Positions 1 to 8,209 are shown, counted from the first letter of the stretch. The stretch: DNA of 64,000 nucleotides from Streptomyces sp. NRRL S-646 (GCF_000720765.1 NZ_JODC01000005.1:310001-374000); one strand, 5' to 3'. Numbers and translations are program-made. The notes: generated from the sequence alone by a model not told the origin.

Positions 1-425
1 CGCCGGGACAGCAGCTGCTGGATCACCTGCGGATCCATGGCCGTACCACCGGCCGCGACCCGCCGTACGGCGTCCACGAACTGCTCCGCGTCGAACACCC
101 GGTCCTTGAGCAGATACCCGACCCCGCCGCTGCCGTCGGCGAGCAGCTCGCGCGCGTACAGCTGCTCCACGTGCTGCGAGAGGACCAGCACCGGAAGCCC
201 GGGTCTGTCCCGGCGGGCCTGCAGCGCGCACTGCAGCCCCTCGTCGGTGTGCGTCGGCGGCAGGCGTACGTCGACCACGGCGACGTCCGGCTCCAACTCG
301 GCCAGTGCCCGGGCGAGCTCGGGGCCGGACTCGACGGCCGCGGCGATCTCGAAGTCGTAGGCCTCCAGAAGCCGGACCAGACCGTCGCGCAGCAGGAAGA
401 GGTCTTCGGCTAGGACAACGCGCAA
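1..425 (-). CDS. LuxR/NarL-type response regulator, incomplete at window edge
   Basis: The visible part is the receiver domain of a two-component response regulator; the C-terminal DNA-binding half lies beyond base 1. It starts at a TTG (425) reading LRVVLAEDLFLLRDGLVRLL, with the acidic pair ED near residue 7, the phospho-acceptor aspartate in VAVVDVRLPP, and the conserved lysine in GYLLKDRV. The start overlaps the 3' end of the upstream kinase gene by 16 bp, so the two are translationally coupled and surely partners. A LuxR-type helix-turn-helix is inferred from the NarL-like receiver and the HisKA_3 partner. The signal sensed is unknown. Confidence 0.88.
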   Translation of the reverse strand, partial: MRVVLAEDLFLLRDGLVRLLEAYDFEIAAAVESGPELARALAELEPDVAVVDVRLPPTHTDEGLQCALQARRDRPGLPVLVLSQHVEQLYARELLADGSGGVGYLLKDRVFDAEQFVDAVRRVAAGGTAMDPQVIQQLLSR

Positions 426-1684
426 GGGATCTCCATGGTGACCATGGTGGGACCGCCCGCGGGACTGCTGACGGCCAGGACGCCGTCGAATGTACCCAGG
501 CGCCGCTCTACCCCGGCCAGGCCCGAACCGGCCGCGATCACCGCACCGCCCTTGCCGTTGTCCGTGACGGTGATGTGCAGCACGCCCGCCCCCTCCGGCA
601 CGTGATGCAGATCGATCCAGATCCGGTCTGCGCCGGAGTGCTTGACCGCGTTGGTGAGCACCTCGCTGACCGCGAAGTACGCGGCCGACTCGACCGGCGC
701 GTCCGCGCGGCCCTCCAGCTCGACGTTCACCTCGGTGGGCAGCGGCAGCCGCAGCGCCAACGCCCTCACGCCGTCGCCGAGTCCGCGTTCGGCCAGCACC
801 GGCGGGTGGATGCCGCGCACCAGGTCGCGCAGCTCGGCGAGCGCGTCCACGGAGGACTGCCGGGTCTGGGCGAGGAGCTGCTTGGCCTTCGCCGGGTCCT
901 TGTCGAGGAGCATCTCGATGGTGCCCAGGTCCATGCCCATGGCGACCAGCCGGGCCTGTGCCCCGTCGTGCAGGTCCCGCTCGATACGGCGCAGTTCGGC
1001 GGCGGAGGTGTCGACGGCGTCCTGCCTGGTTTCGGTCAACACCCTTACCCGTTCGGCCAACTCGGCCTGACTGGCGCCCAGTACGGCGCGGGTGAGGCGG
1101 AAGTGGGCGGTCAGCAGGGACGGTGCGTAGCGGTAGGCGAGGGGGAGGAGTACGAGGGCCAGGGCACCGGCGCCGAGCGCGGAGGCCTGGTCGGTGACGT
1201 GTACGAAGCCGTACCAGTACCCGCCCCACCGGGAAAGCGGCCGCCACAGCCCGGCCGCGACCGCGAATCCCTCCAGCGGATAGAGGAGCAGCACCGCCGG
1301 GAGCAGTGCGGTGATGTACCCCGCCGTCATGTCCACCTGCAGCCACCGCAGGTCGCGCCAGGTCGCCGGGTCGCGGAGCAGCGCGTACGTCCGCGTCCAG
1401 GGGTTGGCGCCCTCGGGTATCGGCCGGTACGCCGACGGTATCCGCACCCCGCACCACTCCGCCGCGAGCTCCCGCCGCTTGTCCGCGAGGGTCCGCACCG
1501 CGGCCAGGACGGGCGGGGTCGTGAAGACACCGACGCCGATCGGTATGAGCGCGACGGAGACCAGGGTCAGGACGAACAACAGCACCGAGAAGGGCACCAC
1601 GGCCACGGTCAGCGCGAGTCCCCGTACGGCAGCCAGTAGTACCTCTCGGGCCCGCGCCCGGGCAGGGTTCATGTCGGTGGTCAT
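410..1684 (-). CDS. Membrane sensor histidine kinase (HisKA_3, NarX/DesK class)
   Basis: 424-residue sensor kinase partnering the downstream response regulator. Hydrophobic segments near residues 20-60 and 120-190 anchor it in the membrane as a sensor module. The dimerisation/phospho-acceptor motif RRIERDLHDGAQ places the histidine at about residue 239. The ATPase domain shows an N box (EVLTNAVKHSGAD) and G boxes (DNGKGG, GSGLAGVERR). The ATG at 1684 is chosen because upstream codons in the frame run through an intergenic repeat (about 1771-1850). The stop overlaps the regulator start by 16 bp. The stimulus cannot be read from the sequence. Confidence 0.9.
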   Translation of the reverse strand: MTTDMNPARARAREVLLAAVRGLALTVAVVPFSVLLFVLTLVSVALIPIGVGVFTTPPVLAAVRTLADKRRELAAEWCGVRIPSAYRPIPEGANPWTRTYALLRDPATWRDLRWLQVDMTAGYITALLPAVLLLYPLEGFAVAAGLWRPLSRWGGYWYGFVHVTDQASALGAGALALVLLPLAYRYAPSLLTAHFRLTRAVLGASQAELAERVRVLTETRQDAVDTSAAELRRIERDLHDGAQARLVAMGMDLGTIEMLLDKDPAKAKQLLAQTRQSSVDALAELRDLVRGIHPPVLAERGLGDGVRALALRLPLPTEVNVELEGRADAPVESAAYFAVSEVLTNAVKHSGADRIWIDLHHVPEGAGVLHITVTDNGKGGAVIAAGSGLAGVERRLGTFDGVLAVSSPAGGPTMVTMEIPCALS

Positions 1685-1770
1685 GGCAGAAGTCTGGCCG
1701 AGCGGGGACGGGGGGTCACGGGCCCAGGCCCCCCGGTCGAGGGGTGGTGCCAGATACACCCCCGGGGGGC

Positions 1771-1850
1771 AGCGCCCCGCAAGGGGCGCGGGGCCGTATC
1801 GATTTGCGGCTCCGGCGCCGTGGGCGCGACAAGCCCCCACCCACCCGCAG
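1771..1850 (+). repeat. Family B intergenic repeat, copy 1
   Basis: GC-rich block containing aggggcgcggggc followed by a tatcgatNtgcggctcc core and gggcgcgacaagcc. Closely similar blocks occur near 27.84, 33.14, 36.89, 49.58 and 56.75 kb. This copy lies just past the 3' end of the epimerase-like gene and upstream of the kinase. Confidence 0.75.
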
Positions 1851-1855
1851 TCGAA

Positions 1856-2848
1856 TCACTGCCCAAGGACCTTCGCTTCCACCTCGGGGTCCAGCCCCTT
1901 CACCGCCGCATCCGAGCGAAACGGCGCCGTCCCACCGACGGACTGCAACCAACTCCACGTGTCCGCGACCGTCTCCGACACGGGCCGACAGGCGAGGCCC
2001 GCCTCCACCGCCCGCGAAACATCCGCCGAGTGCAGCGCATCGTGCATGTCCGTCCCGGGCGGCACCCACACCGGCAGCTGGGTCCAAGGCTCGATACCGG
2101 CGTCGAGAATCACCTGCGGTTCGGTCCAGCGGAGCACCGCGTCCGAACCGGTGGCCGCCACACACGCGTCGAGAAACTCCCCCATCGTGGCGTGCCCCTG
2201 CTCGCTCATCAGGTTGAACGGCCCGCTGAGCTCCTGCTCGACCGCCCCGAGGATCCACTCGGCCAGGTCGCGGACGTCGATGTACTGAAGCGGCAACTCC
2301 CGTGGCCCCGGGGCCAGCACCTGCCCGCCCCGGGCGATCCGGCCCAGCCACCACGGCAGCCGCCCGACGTTCTCGTACGGACCGAGGATCAGCCCGGCCC
2401 GCACGAGCACGGAGTGCTCCGCGCCGAAGGCATCCAGCGCGGCGAGTTCTCCGCCCCGCTTGTCGCGGGCGTAGTCGGTCTGCTCCGCGTCGGGCGCGGC
2501 GCCCTCGACGACGTCCGCGTCCTCGGTGTACCCGGCGGGCGGCGCCCAGGTGTACACCGAGCAGCTGGACACGTACACGTACCGTCCGGCGCGGCCCCGC
2601 AGCAGCCGCGCCGCGTCCCGCACCGCGCGGGGCGCCAGCCGCCAGGTGTCGACGACGGCGTCCCACTCGCCCTCCGCGAGCGCGGCGAGCCCGTCGGGCG
2701 CGGTGCGGTCGCCCCGCAACGCCCTTACGCCGTCCGGGAGTCGGTGCCGCCCCCGGTTGAGGACGGTCACCTCCCAGCCGCGCCCCAGGGCCGCCTCGAC
2801 GACGGCCCGTCCCACGAACTCCGTACCACCCAGCACCAGAAGTCTCAT
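1856..2848 (-). CDS. NAD(P)-dependent epimerase/dehydratase-family protein
   Basis: 330-residue extended short-chain dehydrogenase/reductase. It opens MRLLVLGGTEFVGRAVVEAA, an atypical Rossmann glycine motif (GGTEFVG) of the kind seen in NAD-dependent epimerase-like proteins, followed by VLNRGRHRLP. YVYVSSCSVY is the position of the catalytic serine, and TDYARDKRG supplies the YxxxK-like pair. The ATG at 2848 fits the motif position; a longer reading adds residues unlike the family. Substrate unknown; related Streptomyces proteins are called reductases or isomerases without experimental support. Confidence 0.82.
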   Translation of the reverse strand: MRLLVLGGTEFVGRAVVEAALGRGWEVTVLNRGRHRLPDGVRALRGDRTAPDGLAALAEGEWDAVVDTWRLAPRAVRDAARLLRGRAGRYVYVSSCSVYTWAPPAGYTEDADVVEGAAPDAEQTDYARDKRGGELAALDAFGAEHSVLVRAGLILGPYENVGRLPWWLGRIARGGQVLAPGPRELPLQYIDVRDLAEWILGAVEQELSGPFNLMSEQGHATMGEFLDACVAATGSDAVLRWTEPQVILDAGIEPWTQLPVWVPPGTDMHDALHSADVSRAVEAGLACRPVSETVADTWSWLQSVGGTAPFRSDAAVKGLDPEVEAKVLGQ

Positions 2849-2926
2849 GCAGGTGAGCCTGCCCGGTCGGGCCGCGGGACGGAACGGCAATCTGCCGTCA
2901 GCAGAGGACCAGCCGCCGGTGCACGG

Positions 2927-3466
2927 TCAACGGCCGGTCGGCGGCGTGTACTTGTACCCGACCCGCCGCACCGTCTGGATCGTCCCGCGGTGCTCGGCGC
3001 CCAGCTTGCGGCGCAGCCGGGCGATGTGGACGTCGACGGTGCGGCCGTCGCCCACATGGCCGTATCCCCACACCGTGGTGACCAGCTGGTCGCGGGTGTG
3101 CACCCGGTGCGGATGCGCGACGAGATGCGCGAGCAGCTCGAACTCCAGGTAGGTGAGGTCCAGTTCGCGCCCGTCCACCTCGGCGGTGCGCTGTACGGAG
3201 TCGATCCGGACGAGGGCGTCGTCGGTGGCGGCAAGAACGCCGGTCTCGGCGAGGTGCGGCCGGTCGGCCGGGATGAGGACGAGGTACCCGACCATCGGCG
3301 GCTGCCCCGGCAGCGAGGGCAGGGTGTGCTGGGGTGCGGGCAGCCAGGTGGCGCCCGGCGGCAGGAACTCCGCGACGTCGATCACCTCGTCGGGGTCGAC
3401 GGCCCGCAGCCGGTGCCGGGCAGGGGAGGTGGCAGGGACGGAGGACAGAGAACGAGTGGTCGCCAT
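2927..3466 (-). CDS. Winged-helix transcriptional regulator (OmpR-type DNA-binding domain, no receiver)
   Basis: 179 residues. The C-terminal half (about 85-175) is a typical OmpR/PhoB winged helix: LTYLEFELLAHLVAHPHRVH, then TRDQLVTTVWGY, VDVHIARLRRKLG and the wing TVRRVGYKY. The N-terminal 80 residues do not resemble a receiver domain and contain no obvious phospho-aspartate pocket, so this is an orphan DNA-binding protein. It lies between an epimerase-like gene and glnII, all on the minus strand. A possible 40-codon leader peptide ends 79 bp upstream of the start, suggesting attenuation of this gene. Confidence 0.85.
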   Translation of the reverse strand: MATTRSLSSVPATSPARHRLRAVDPDEVIDVAEFLPPGATWLPAPQHTLPSLPGQPPMVGYLVLIPADRPHLAETGVLAATDDALVRIDSVQRTAEVDGRELDLTYLEFELLAHLVAHPHRVHTRDQLVTTVWGYGHVGDGRTVDVHIARLRRKLGAEHRGTIQTVRRVGYKYTPPTGR

Positions 3467-3545
3467 GAGAGGTCAGCTCTTTCGCGCGAGAGATTCGTCT
3501 GGGGACGTACGTCGTGCGCGCTGGCCGAAGGCCGGGTGTACGGCT

Positions 3546-3668
3546 TTAGAGGGCCGGCGCGTTCATCGCGCGGCAACACACCCGGTCGAAGTCGTGATGC
3601 TGACGGGAAGGCCAGAAGGGCTCCAGGTCATGGCGACCCGTAGCGAGGGACTTCCGGAAGCTGGCCAT
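3546..3668 (-). CDS. Putative cysteine-containing leader peptide (uORF)
   Basis: A 40-codon frame ending SRQHHDFDRVCCRAMNAPAL. The RxHxD-(F/L)-xRV pattern followed by cysteines resembles short actinobacterial leader peptides that sit upstream of sulfur or cysteine genes, where ribosome stalling at cysteine codons controls the downstream gene. The frame ends 79 bp before the winged-helix regulator. A GGCC-ttc-GGCC hairpin (3523-3533) lies between them. No strong ribosome site is visible at the ATG, so the start may be internal. Function is inferred from similarity and position only. Confidence 0.42.
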   Translation of the reverse strand: MASFRKSLATGRHDLEPFWPSRQHHDFDRVCCRAMNAPAL

Positions 3669-3790
3669 GGACCCATTGAAGCAGATGAGCCGCCTGTGCA
3701 GGAGCCCGCTCTCACTCCTCGGACGACGGTGAACACACAAGAGGCGCCCGCCAAGACGGCGGACGCCCCTCATGGAAGCCACGGGTCGGA

Positions 3791-4822
3791 TCAGACCTGG
3801 CCGGCCTTCTCCAGCGCGGAGCAGCACGTGTCGACGATCAGCCGCGTCACGACGTACGGGTCGACGTTGGCGTTGGGACGGCGGTCCTCGATGTAGCCCT
3901 TGCCGTCCTTCTCGACCTGCCACGGGATACGGACCGAGGCGCCACGGTTGGAGACGCCGTAGGAGTACTCGTTCCACGGGGCGGTCTCGTGCAGACCGGT
4001 CAGGCGGTCGTCGATGCCGGCGCCGTAGTTCTTGACGTGGTCGAGCGGCTTGGAGCCCTCGCCCAGCGACTCGGCGGCGGTGATGATCGCGTCGTAGGTC
4101 TCGCGCATCGCCTTGGTGGAGAAGTTGGTGTGCGCGCCGGCGCCGTTCCAGTCGCCCTTCACCGGCTTCGGGTCCAGCGTCGCGGCGACGCCGAAGTCCT
4201 CGGCGGTGCGGTAGAGCAGCCAGCGGGCCACCCACAGGTGGTCGGAGACCTCCAGCGGGGAGACCGGGCCGACCTGGAACTCCCACTGGCCGGGCATGAC
4301 CTCGGCGTTGATGCCGGAGATGGCGAGGCCGGCCGCGAGGCAGTTCTCCAGGTGGGCCTCGACGATGTCACGGCCGAAGATCTCGTCGGCGCCGACACCG
4401 CAGTAGTAGCCGCCCTGCGGGGCCGGGAAGCCCCCCTTGGGGAAGCCCAGCGGGTAGCCGTCCTGGAAGAAGGTGTACTCCTGCTCGATGCCGAAGATCG
4501 GCTCCTGAGCGGCGAACTTCTCGGCGACCTCGGTCAGCGCGGCACGGGTGTTGGACTCGTGCGGCGTCATGTCGATGTTGAGGACCTCGCACAGGACGAG
4601 GACGTCGTCGCCGCCGCGGATCGGGTCCGGGCAGGTGAAGACCGGCTTGAGGACACGGTCCGAGGAGTGCCCCTCGGCCTGGTTCGTGGAGGACCCGTCG
4701 AAGCCCCAGATCGGCAGCGCGTCCAGACCGGCGGGCTCGCCCGCCATGATCTTCGTCTTGGAACGGAGCTTGGCGGTCGGCTGGGTGCCGTCGATCCAGA
4801 TGTACTCAGCCTTGAAGGTCAC
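3791..4822 (-). CDS. glnII: Glutamine synthetase type II (eukaryotic-like)
   Basis: 343 residues, the usual length of streptomycete GSII. It condenses ammonia and glutamate to glutamine using ATP in the cytoplasm, alongside GlnA encoded 16 kb away. Motifs include WGFDGSSTNQAEG, the ATP/metal region FGIEQEYTFF, NAEVMPGQWEFQVGP and GAGAHTNFSTKAMRE. It lacks the C-terminal adenylylation tyrosine of GSI, as expected. The GTG at 4822 is preceded by GAAGGAAG at good spacing. A four-part GlnR-type operator lies about 100 bp upstream (4922-4959), implying induction under nitrogen limitation. Confidence 0.97.
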   Translation of the reverse strand: MTFKAEYIWIDGTQPTAKLRSKTKIMAGEPAGLDALPIWGFDGSSTNQAEGHSSDRVLKPVFTCPDPIRGGDDVLVLCEVLNIDMTPHESNTRAALTEVAEKFAAQEPIFGIEQEYTFFQDGYPLGFPKGGFPAPQGGYYCGVGADEIFGRDIVEAHLENCLAAGLAISGINAEVMPGQWEFQVGPVSPLEVSDHLWVARWLLYRTAEDFGVAATLDPKPVKGDWNGAGAHTNFSTKAMRETYDAIITAAESLGEGSKPLDHVKNYGAGIDDRLTGLHETAPWNEYSYGVSNRGASVRIPWQVEKDGKGYIEDRRPNANVDPYVVTRLIVDTCCSALEKAGQV

Positions 4823-4921
4823 GGGCCACTTCCTTCGGGGATGTGTCTACGCACTTGCGGGTGCTGCGGCGCTGCGGCACTGGGGCGCCGCGGTGGATGC
4901 CCGCGAGCCTGTCAACAGGCG

Positions 4922-4959
4922 ATTTCCCGGCCATTGCTCGAGTGTGAACCCCGTGTTAC
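4922..4959 (-). promoter_or_regulatory. GlnR operator upstream of glnII
   Basis: Read on the minus strand, four 5-mers GTAAC, TTCAC, GCAAT and GAAAT are separated by exactly six bases each. This reproduces the spacing of the known GlnR box (gTnAC-n6-GaAAC-n6-GTnAC-n6-GAAAC). It sits 100-137 bp upstream of the glnII start. The a- and b-half sites are degenerate, which may mean weaker binding than at glnA. Confidence 0.8.
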
Positions 4960-5098
4960 CGGGCGGTGGTGTGGCGCGATTCACGGTGTGAGGGCGGGCG
5001 GGGCACAGCAAGTCGACAGGTCGACGCGGTCGGCGGGCGCGGACGGGCCGTCGTACGGCGGCTCGTATGCGATGGGGTTTGCGCAGGAGTCCGGACGG

Positions 5099-5551
5099 TC
5101 AGCCTTCGGTCGCGGCTGCGTCCCGCACTCCGGCCAGGAACCCCTTGATCGCGGCCACCTCCCGCTCGTCGTACCCCTGCAGCAGCTCCACCGTCTGCTC
5201 GATCAGCGGCCCGAAGAAGGACCACCCGAGCTCCACGGCCCGTTCGTCCACCTCGATCACGACCTTGCGCCGGTCCCGTGGGTCACGGACCCGCCGCACA
5301 TGTCCGGCCCGCTCCAGCCGGTCGACCAGCGCGGTGGTCCCCGCCGAGTTCAGTCCGAGCGCGGTCCCGAGCCGCCCGGCCGTCATCTCCTCACCCGCGC
5401 GGGAGGCGTCCATGAGGGCGATCAGGGCGCGTACGTCCGTGGGGTGCATGCCGTTGCGGGACGCGAACCGGGCGCTGTGCAGGGCGAGTTCGACGGTCGC
5501 CGCACGCAGCAGGTGGACGACCTCCATCCCGGGGCCCTGGGGGTTCGGCAC
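5099..5551 (-). CDS. MarR-family transcriptional regulator
   Basis: 150-residue winged-helix regulator. The recognition region GRLGTALGLNSAGTTALVDR followed by LERAGHVRRVRDPRDRRKVV (wing with the typical DxRDxR motif) is diagnostic of MarR. Start GTG at 5551 follows GGAGG. It is divergent from the alpha/beta hydrolase gene with a 67-bp intergenic region holding an 11-bp perfect inverted repeat, so it very probably represses both itself and the hydrolase until a small ligand binds. Confidence 0.92.
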   Translation of the reverse strand: MPNPQGPGMEVVHLLRAATVELALHSARFASRNGMHPTDVRALIALMDASRAGEEMTAGRLGTALGLNSAGTTALVDRLERAGHVRRVRDPRDRRKVVIEVDERAVELGWSFFGPLIEQTVELLQGYDEREVAAIKGFLAGVRDAAATEG

Positions 5552-5568
5552 GGGCTGCCTCCGACTAG

Positions 5569-5603
5569 TATCTCGTTCACCGAGTATCTCGCTGAACGAG
5601 ATA
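5569..5603. promoter_or_regulatory. MarR-type operator, nested inverted repeats
   Basis: Between the divergent MarR and hydrolase genes, tatctcgttca (5569-5579) is repeated exactly in inverse as tgaacgagata (5593-5603). The 13-bp spacer holds a second palindrome, cgag-tat-ctcg (5581-5591). The site is 17 bp from the MarR start and 15 bp from the hydrolase start, where a bound repressor would block both genes. Confidence 0.75.
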
Positions 5604-5618
5604 ATAAGGGAGGTTCGG

Positions 5619-6488
5619 GTGCCTGCTCGCAGCGCCTACGACATGGACGGCTTCCTCGCCGCGTACGACAAGGTCATGGCCAAGTGGCCCGCCGAACGCG
5701 AGGCGGTGACCGTCCCCACGCCCTTCGGGGCGACGTACGTCAACATGTGCGGCCCGGTGCACGCGCCCGCGGTCGTCCTGCTCCCCGGCGGCGGGGGAGC
5801 CACCTCCGCCGGCTGGTACGCCCAGGCCGCCGATCTGGCCCGTACCCACCGCGTGTTCGCCGTCGACCTCCCCGGCTGCGCGGGGCGCGGTACCGAGGCC
5901 GGCGACCGTCACCCCCGTACGGTCGCCGACCTCGTGGTCTGGCTGGACGCGGTCCTGGACGACCTCGGCCTGGAGGAGACGGACCTGGGCGGGCACTCGT
6001 ATGGCGGCTGGATCGCCCTGCACCACGCGCTGCACGCACGCGCACGCATACGCCGCCTCTTCCTCCTGGACCCCACCCAGTGCTTCGCCGGATACCGGCC
6101 CGCGTACCTCCTGCACGCCCTGCCGTTGCTGCTGCGTCCGACGGCCCGCCGGGCCCGTGCCTTCCTGGAGTGGGAGACCGGGGGAGCGGTGGCGCTCGAC
6201 CCCGACTGGCTCCGCCTCCAGGAGGCGGCCGCCGGCTTCCCCTCCGTCGCGAAGCCGGTGACCGGTCCGCGCCCGGCGCCGGACGCGCTGCGCGGGCTGG
6301 ACATGCCGGTCCTGCTGCTCCTGGCCGGGAACAGCAGGACACATGACACGTACGAGGTGGCGGCGAAGGCGGATGCGCTGCTGCCGCGCGCGGAGACAGT
6401 CGTGGTCCCCGACGTCTCCCACCACGCGCTGCCGCAGTCCGCACCCGCCGGACTCGGCCGCCGCCTCACGGAGTTCTTGAGCCCTTGA
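5619..6488 (+). CDS. Alpha/beta-fold hydrolase
   Basis: 289 residues. The nucleophile elbow is GHSYGG, the oxyanion strand LLPGGGGAT, and the C-terminal VPDVSHHALP provides the catalytic histidine; the acidic residue would be in MPVLLLLAGNSRTHDTYEVA. GTG at 5619 is chosen because gggagg lies at the right distance and upstream codons overlap the operator. Divergent from, and presumably repressed by, the neighbouring MarR protein. The substrate could be an ester, lactone or toxic small molecule; nothing in the sequence decides it. Confidence 0.88.
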   Translation: MPARSAYDMDGFLAAYDKVMAKWPAEREAVTVPTPFGATYVNMCGPVHAPAVVLLPGGGGATSAGWYAQAADLARTHRVFAVDLPGCAGRGTEAGDRHPRTVADLVVWLDAVLDDLGLEETDLGGHSYGGWIALHHALHARARIRRLFLLDPTQCFAGYRPAYLLHALPLLLRPTARRARAFLEWETGGAVALDPDWLRLQEAAAGFPSVAKPVTGPRPAPDALRGLDMPVLLLLAGNSRTHDTYEVAAKADALLPRAETVVVPDVSHHALPQSAPAGLGRRLTEFLSP

Positions 6489-6491
6489 GCC

Positions 6492-7208
6492 TCACCCCAC
6501 CTTCTCGATCAGTGCACGGCGGATCAGGAACTTGCCGGGCTCCCGTACCTGTTCGAAGGCCGCGTTGTTGAGCAGGGCGCAACTGCCGGAGACCGAGGTG
6601 ACCTTCACCGTCGTGGACTTGTTGTTGTCCAGGTTGGTGACCTTCAGCGTCGTCCCCGCCGGGAACTGGTTGCTGGAGGCGGCAGGTGCGCCGCCCTCGC
6701 CGGAGAGGGTGACCGTGGAGCCGTTGCACACCTGCTGACCCGAGGCGGCAGCGCCACCACCCGCGTTCCCGTTCGCGTTTCCCGCGGGTGCCGAGGCCGC
6801 CTGCGAGGGCTGCGCGCCCCCCGCCTGTTGGCCGCCCGCCTGCTGTCCCACACCGTTCTGCGCCGGCTGCGTCGCCTGGGAGCCCTGAGCCGACTCCCCA
6901 ACGGTGCAACCTGACGCCTTCTGCTGGACCTTGATCTGCGCGATGACCGCCTCGCGGTTGGCGATCCGGGCCGCGGACTGGGCGTCGGGGTTGGCCTTCT
7001 GCCCGTCGATGAACTTCTGGTTGTTGCCGAGGGCGGTGGCGAGCCCCTGGCACACGTTCGAATCCGCGGCCGACAGGGTCTTGGCCTGGGGACTCTGCGC
7101 GGCGTTCGAGGTGCTCGCCATGACGAAGGCCCCGCCTCCTGCCACCGCCGCCGCGCTCACCAGCAGCGCGATCTTCTTCTTCGTACCGAGACTTCTCCTA
7201 CGCGACAT
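6492..7208 (-). CDS. Secreted protein with a DPBB-like C-terminal domain
   Basis: 238 residues beginning MSRRRSLGTKKKIALLVSAA, a typical signal peptide with probable cleavage after SNAAQ. Residues 40-100 form a helical segment with two cysteines (NVCQGL and SGCTVG). A glutamine/alanine/glycine-rich linker follows (about 105-160). The C-terminal TVTLSGEGGAP...FPAGTTLKVTNL...VKVTSVSGSCAL resembles an RlpA/expansin-like double-psi barrel, whose members bind cell-wall glycans; some are lytic transglycosylases. Catalytic competence is uncertain. It ends 3 bp from the convergent hydrolase gene. Confidence 0.75.
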   Translation of the reverse strand: MSRRRSLGTKKKIALLVSAAAVAGGGAFVMASTSNAAQSPQAKTLSAADSNVCQGLATALGNNQKFIDGQKANPDAQSAARIANREAVIAQIKVQQKASGCTVGESAQGSQATQPAQNGVGQQAGGQQAGGAQPSQAASAPAGNANGNAGGGAAASGQQVCNGSTVTLSGEGGAPAASSNQFPAGTTLKVTNLDNNKSTTVKVTSVSGSCALLNNAAFEQVREPGKFLIRRALIEKVG

Positions 7209-7339
7209 GCGCGCCTCCTGCGAGGTAGGGGAGCGTACGCCGCTATGTACGAGATACCGAACGAAGTTACTCAGTGGTTACAGGAGTCACTGAAGTAACG
7301 TACGTCACAGGGAAGTTGAAGCCGGCTCACAGCCGGCCC

Positions 7340-7699
7340 CTATCGGGCCAGAGCATCCCGTACGGCCTCCTCGGAGCGTCCGACCACGGCCGTGCCGTCG
7401 TCGGCGGTGATGATCGGGCGCTGGATCAGCTTGGGGTGCTCGGCGAGCGCCTTGATCCACCGTGCGCGCGACGCGTCGTCCCGCGCCCACGCCTTCAGTC
7501 CGAGTTCCTTGGCGTCGGCCTCCTGGGTGCGGGTGATGTCCCAGGGTTCGAGGCCGAGACGGTCCAGTACGTCCCTGATCTCGTCCTCGGTCGGTACGTC
7601 CTCCAGGTAGCGGCGGACGGTGTAGTCGGCGCCCTCGGCGTCGAGCAGGCTGATGGCGCTGCGGCACTTCGAGCAAGCGGGGTTGATCCAGATCTCCAT
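7340..7699 (-). CDS. ArsC/Spx-like thioredoxin-fold reductase
   Basis: 119 residues of the ArsC/YffB/Spx family. WINPACSKCRSAISLLDAEG carries a CxxC at residues 9-12, in place of the single cysteine of classical glutaredoxin-linked arsenate reductases. LIQRPIITADDGTAVVGR is the conserved RPI substrate-binding loop. No arsenite pump or ArsR gene is adjacent, so a true role in arsenate resistance is doubtful; a general thiol reductase is equally plausible. The ATG at 7699 is the only sensible start. Monocistronic on the minus strand. Confidence 0.85.
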   Translation of the reverse strand: MEIWINPACSKCRSAISLLDAEGADYTVRRYLEDVPTEDEIRDVLDRLGLEPWDITRTQEADAKELGLKAWARDDASRARWIKALAEHPKLIQRPIITADDGTAVVGRSEEAVRDALAR

Positions 7700-7848
7700 G
7701 GGGTCAAAGGTACCCCTGAGGTCCCCTCAAAGCGCCTGTGGCCAGGGCCTTTTGTCAGTGCCGGGCGGTACACTAGAAGAAGTGTTCGAGGGTGTTGGGG
7801 GCTGCCGAAACCCCCGTTCCGACGCCCTCACCGCGACAGGAGGATGCT

Positions 7849-8157
7849 GTGCCCGCTGCCGCACTCAAACCGAAGCCGACCCAGTCAACCGCCAAGCACC
7901 CCGTCCTGCTCGACCTGCCCTACGCCCCCGTGGAGAAGCGCCCGCTGCCGCCGGGCCGTCCGCGCGAGTGGTACGTCACGCACAACCGCCGCCTGAAGGC
8001 GATGCGGCTCGCCATCGCCCTGCTCGACAGGGGAGTGTACGTACCGAACCAGGCCCGCAACGAGACGATTCGGAGCACGGCCGAAATGATCGGCGTTCAC
8101 CCGCCGTCGGACACGACGTGCCACATGGTGCGGGCGCTGATGCGGTATTCGCGGTGA
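7849..8157 (+). CDS. Small conserved protein of unknown function
   Basis: 102 residues starting at GTG 7849 with AGGAGG upstream. A proline/lysine-rich N-terminus is followed by a basic, helical core: EWYVTHNRRLKAMRLAIALL, then VYVPNQARNETIRSTAEMIG and HPPSDTTCHMVRALMRYSR. The central part could form a helix-turn-helix-like fold, but I do not recognise a named family. A strong hairpin terminator follows the stop (8163-8198), so it is a single-gene unit. Confidence 0.7.
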   Translation: MPAAALKPKPTQSTAKHPVLLDLPYAPVEKRPLPPGRPREWYVTHNRRLKAMRLAIALLDRGVYVPNQARNETIRSTAEMIGVHPPSDTTCHMVRALMRYSR

Positions 8158-8162
8158 GTGCG

Positions 8163-8198
8163 GTGCCGGGCGCCCCTGCTTGCGGGGGCGCCCGGCAC
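8163..8198 (+). terminator. Intrinsic terminator after the small conserved gene
   Basis: Perfect 14-bp stem gtgccgggcgcccc / ggggcgcccggcac with an 8-base loop, starting 6 bp after the stop codon, followed by gtcttgccctc. Confidence 0.8.
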
Positions 8199-8209
8199 GT
8201 GTCTTGCCC

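Noticed and set aside
3741..3770. Imperfect hairpin after glnII
   Set aside because: The stem has internal mismatches and a displaced register; too weak to list as a terminator.
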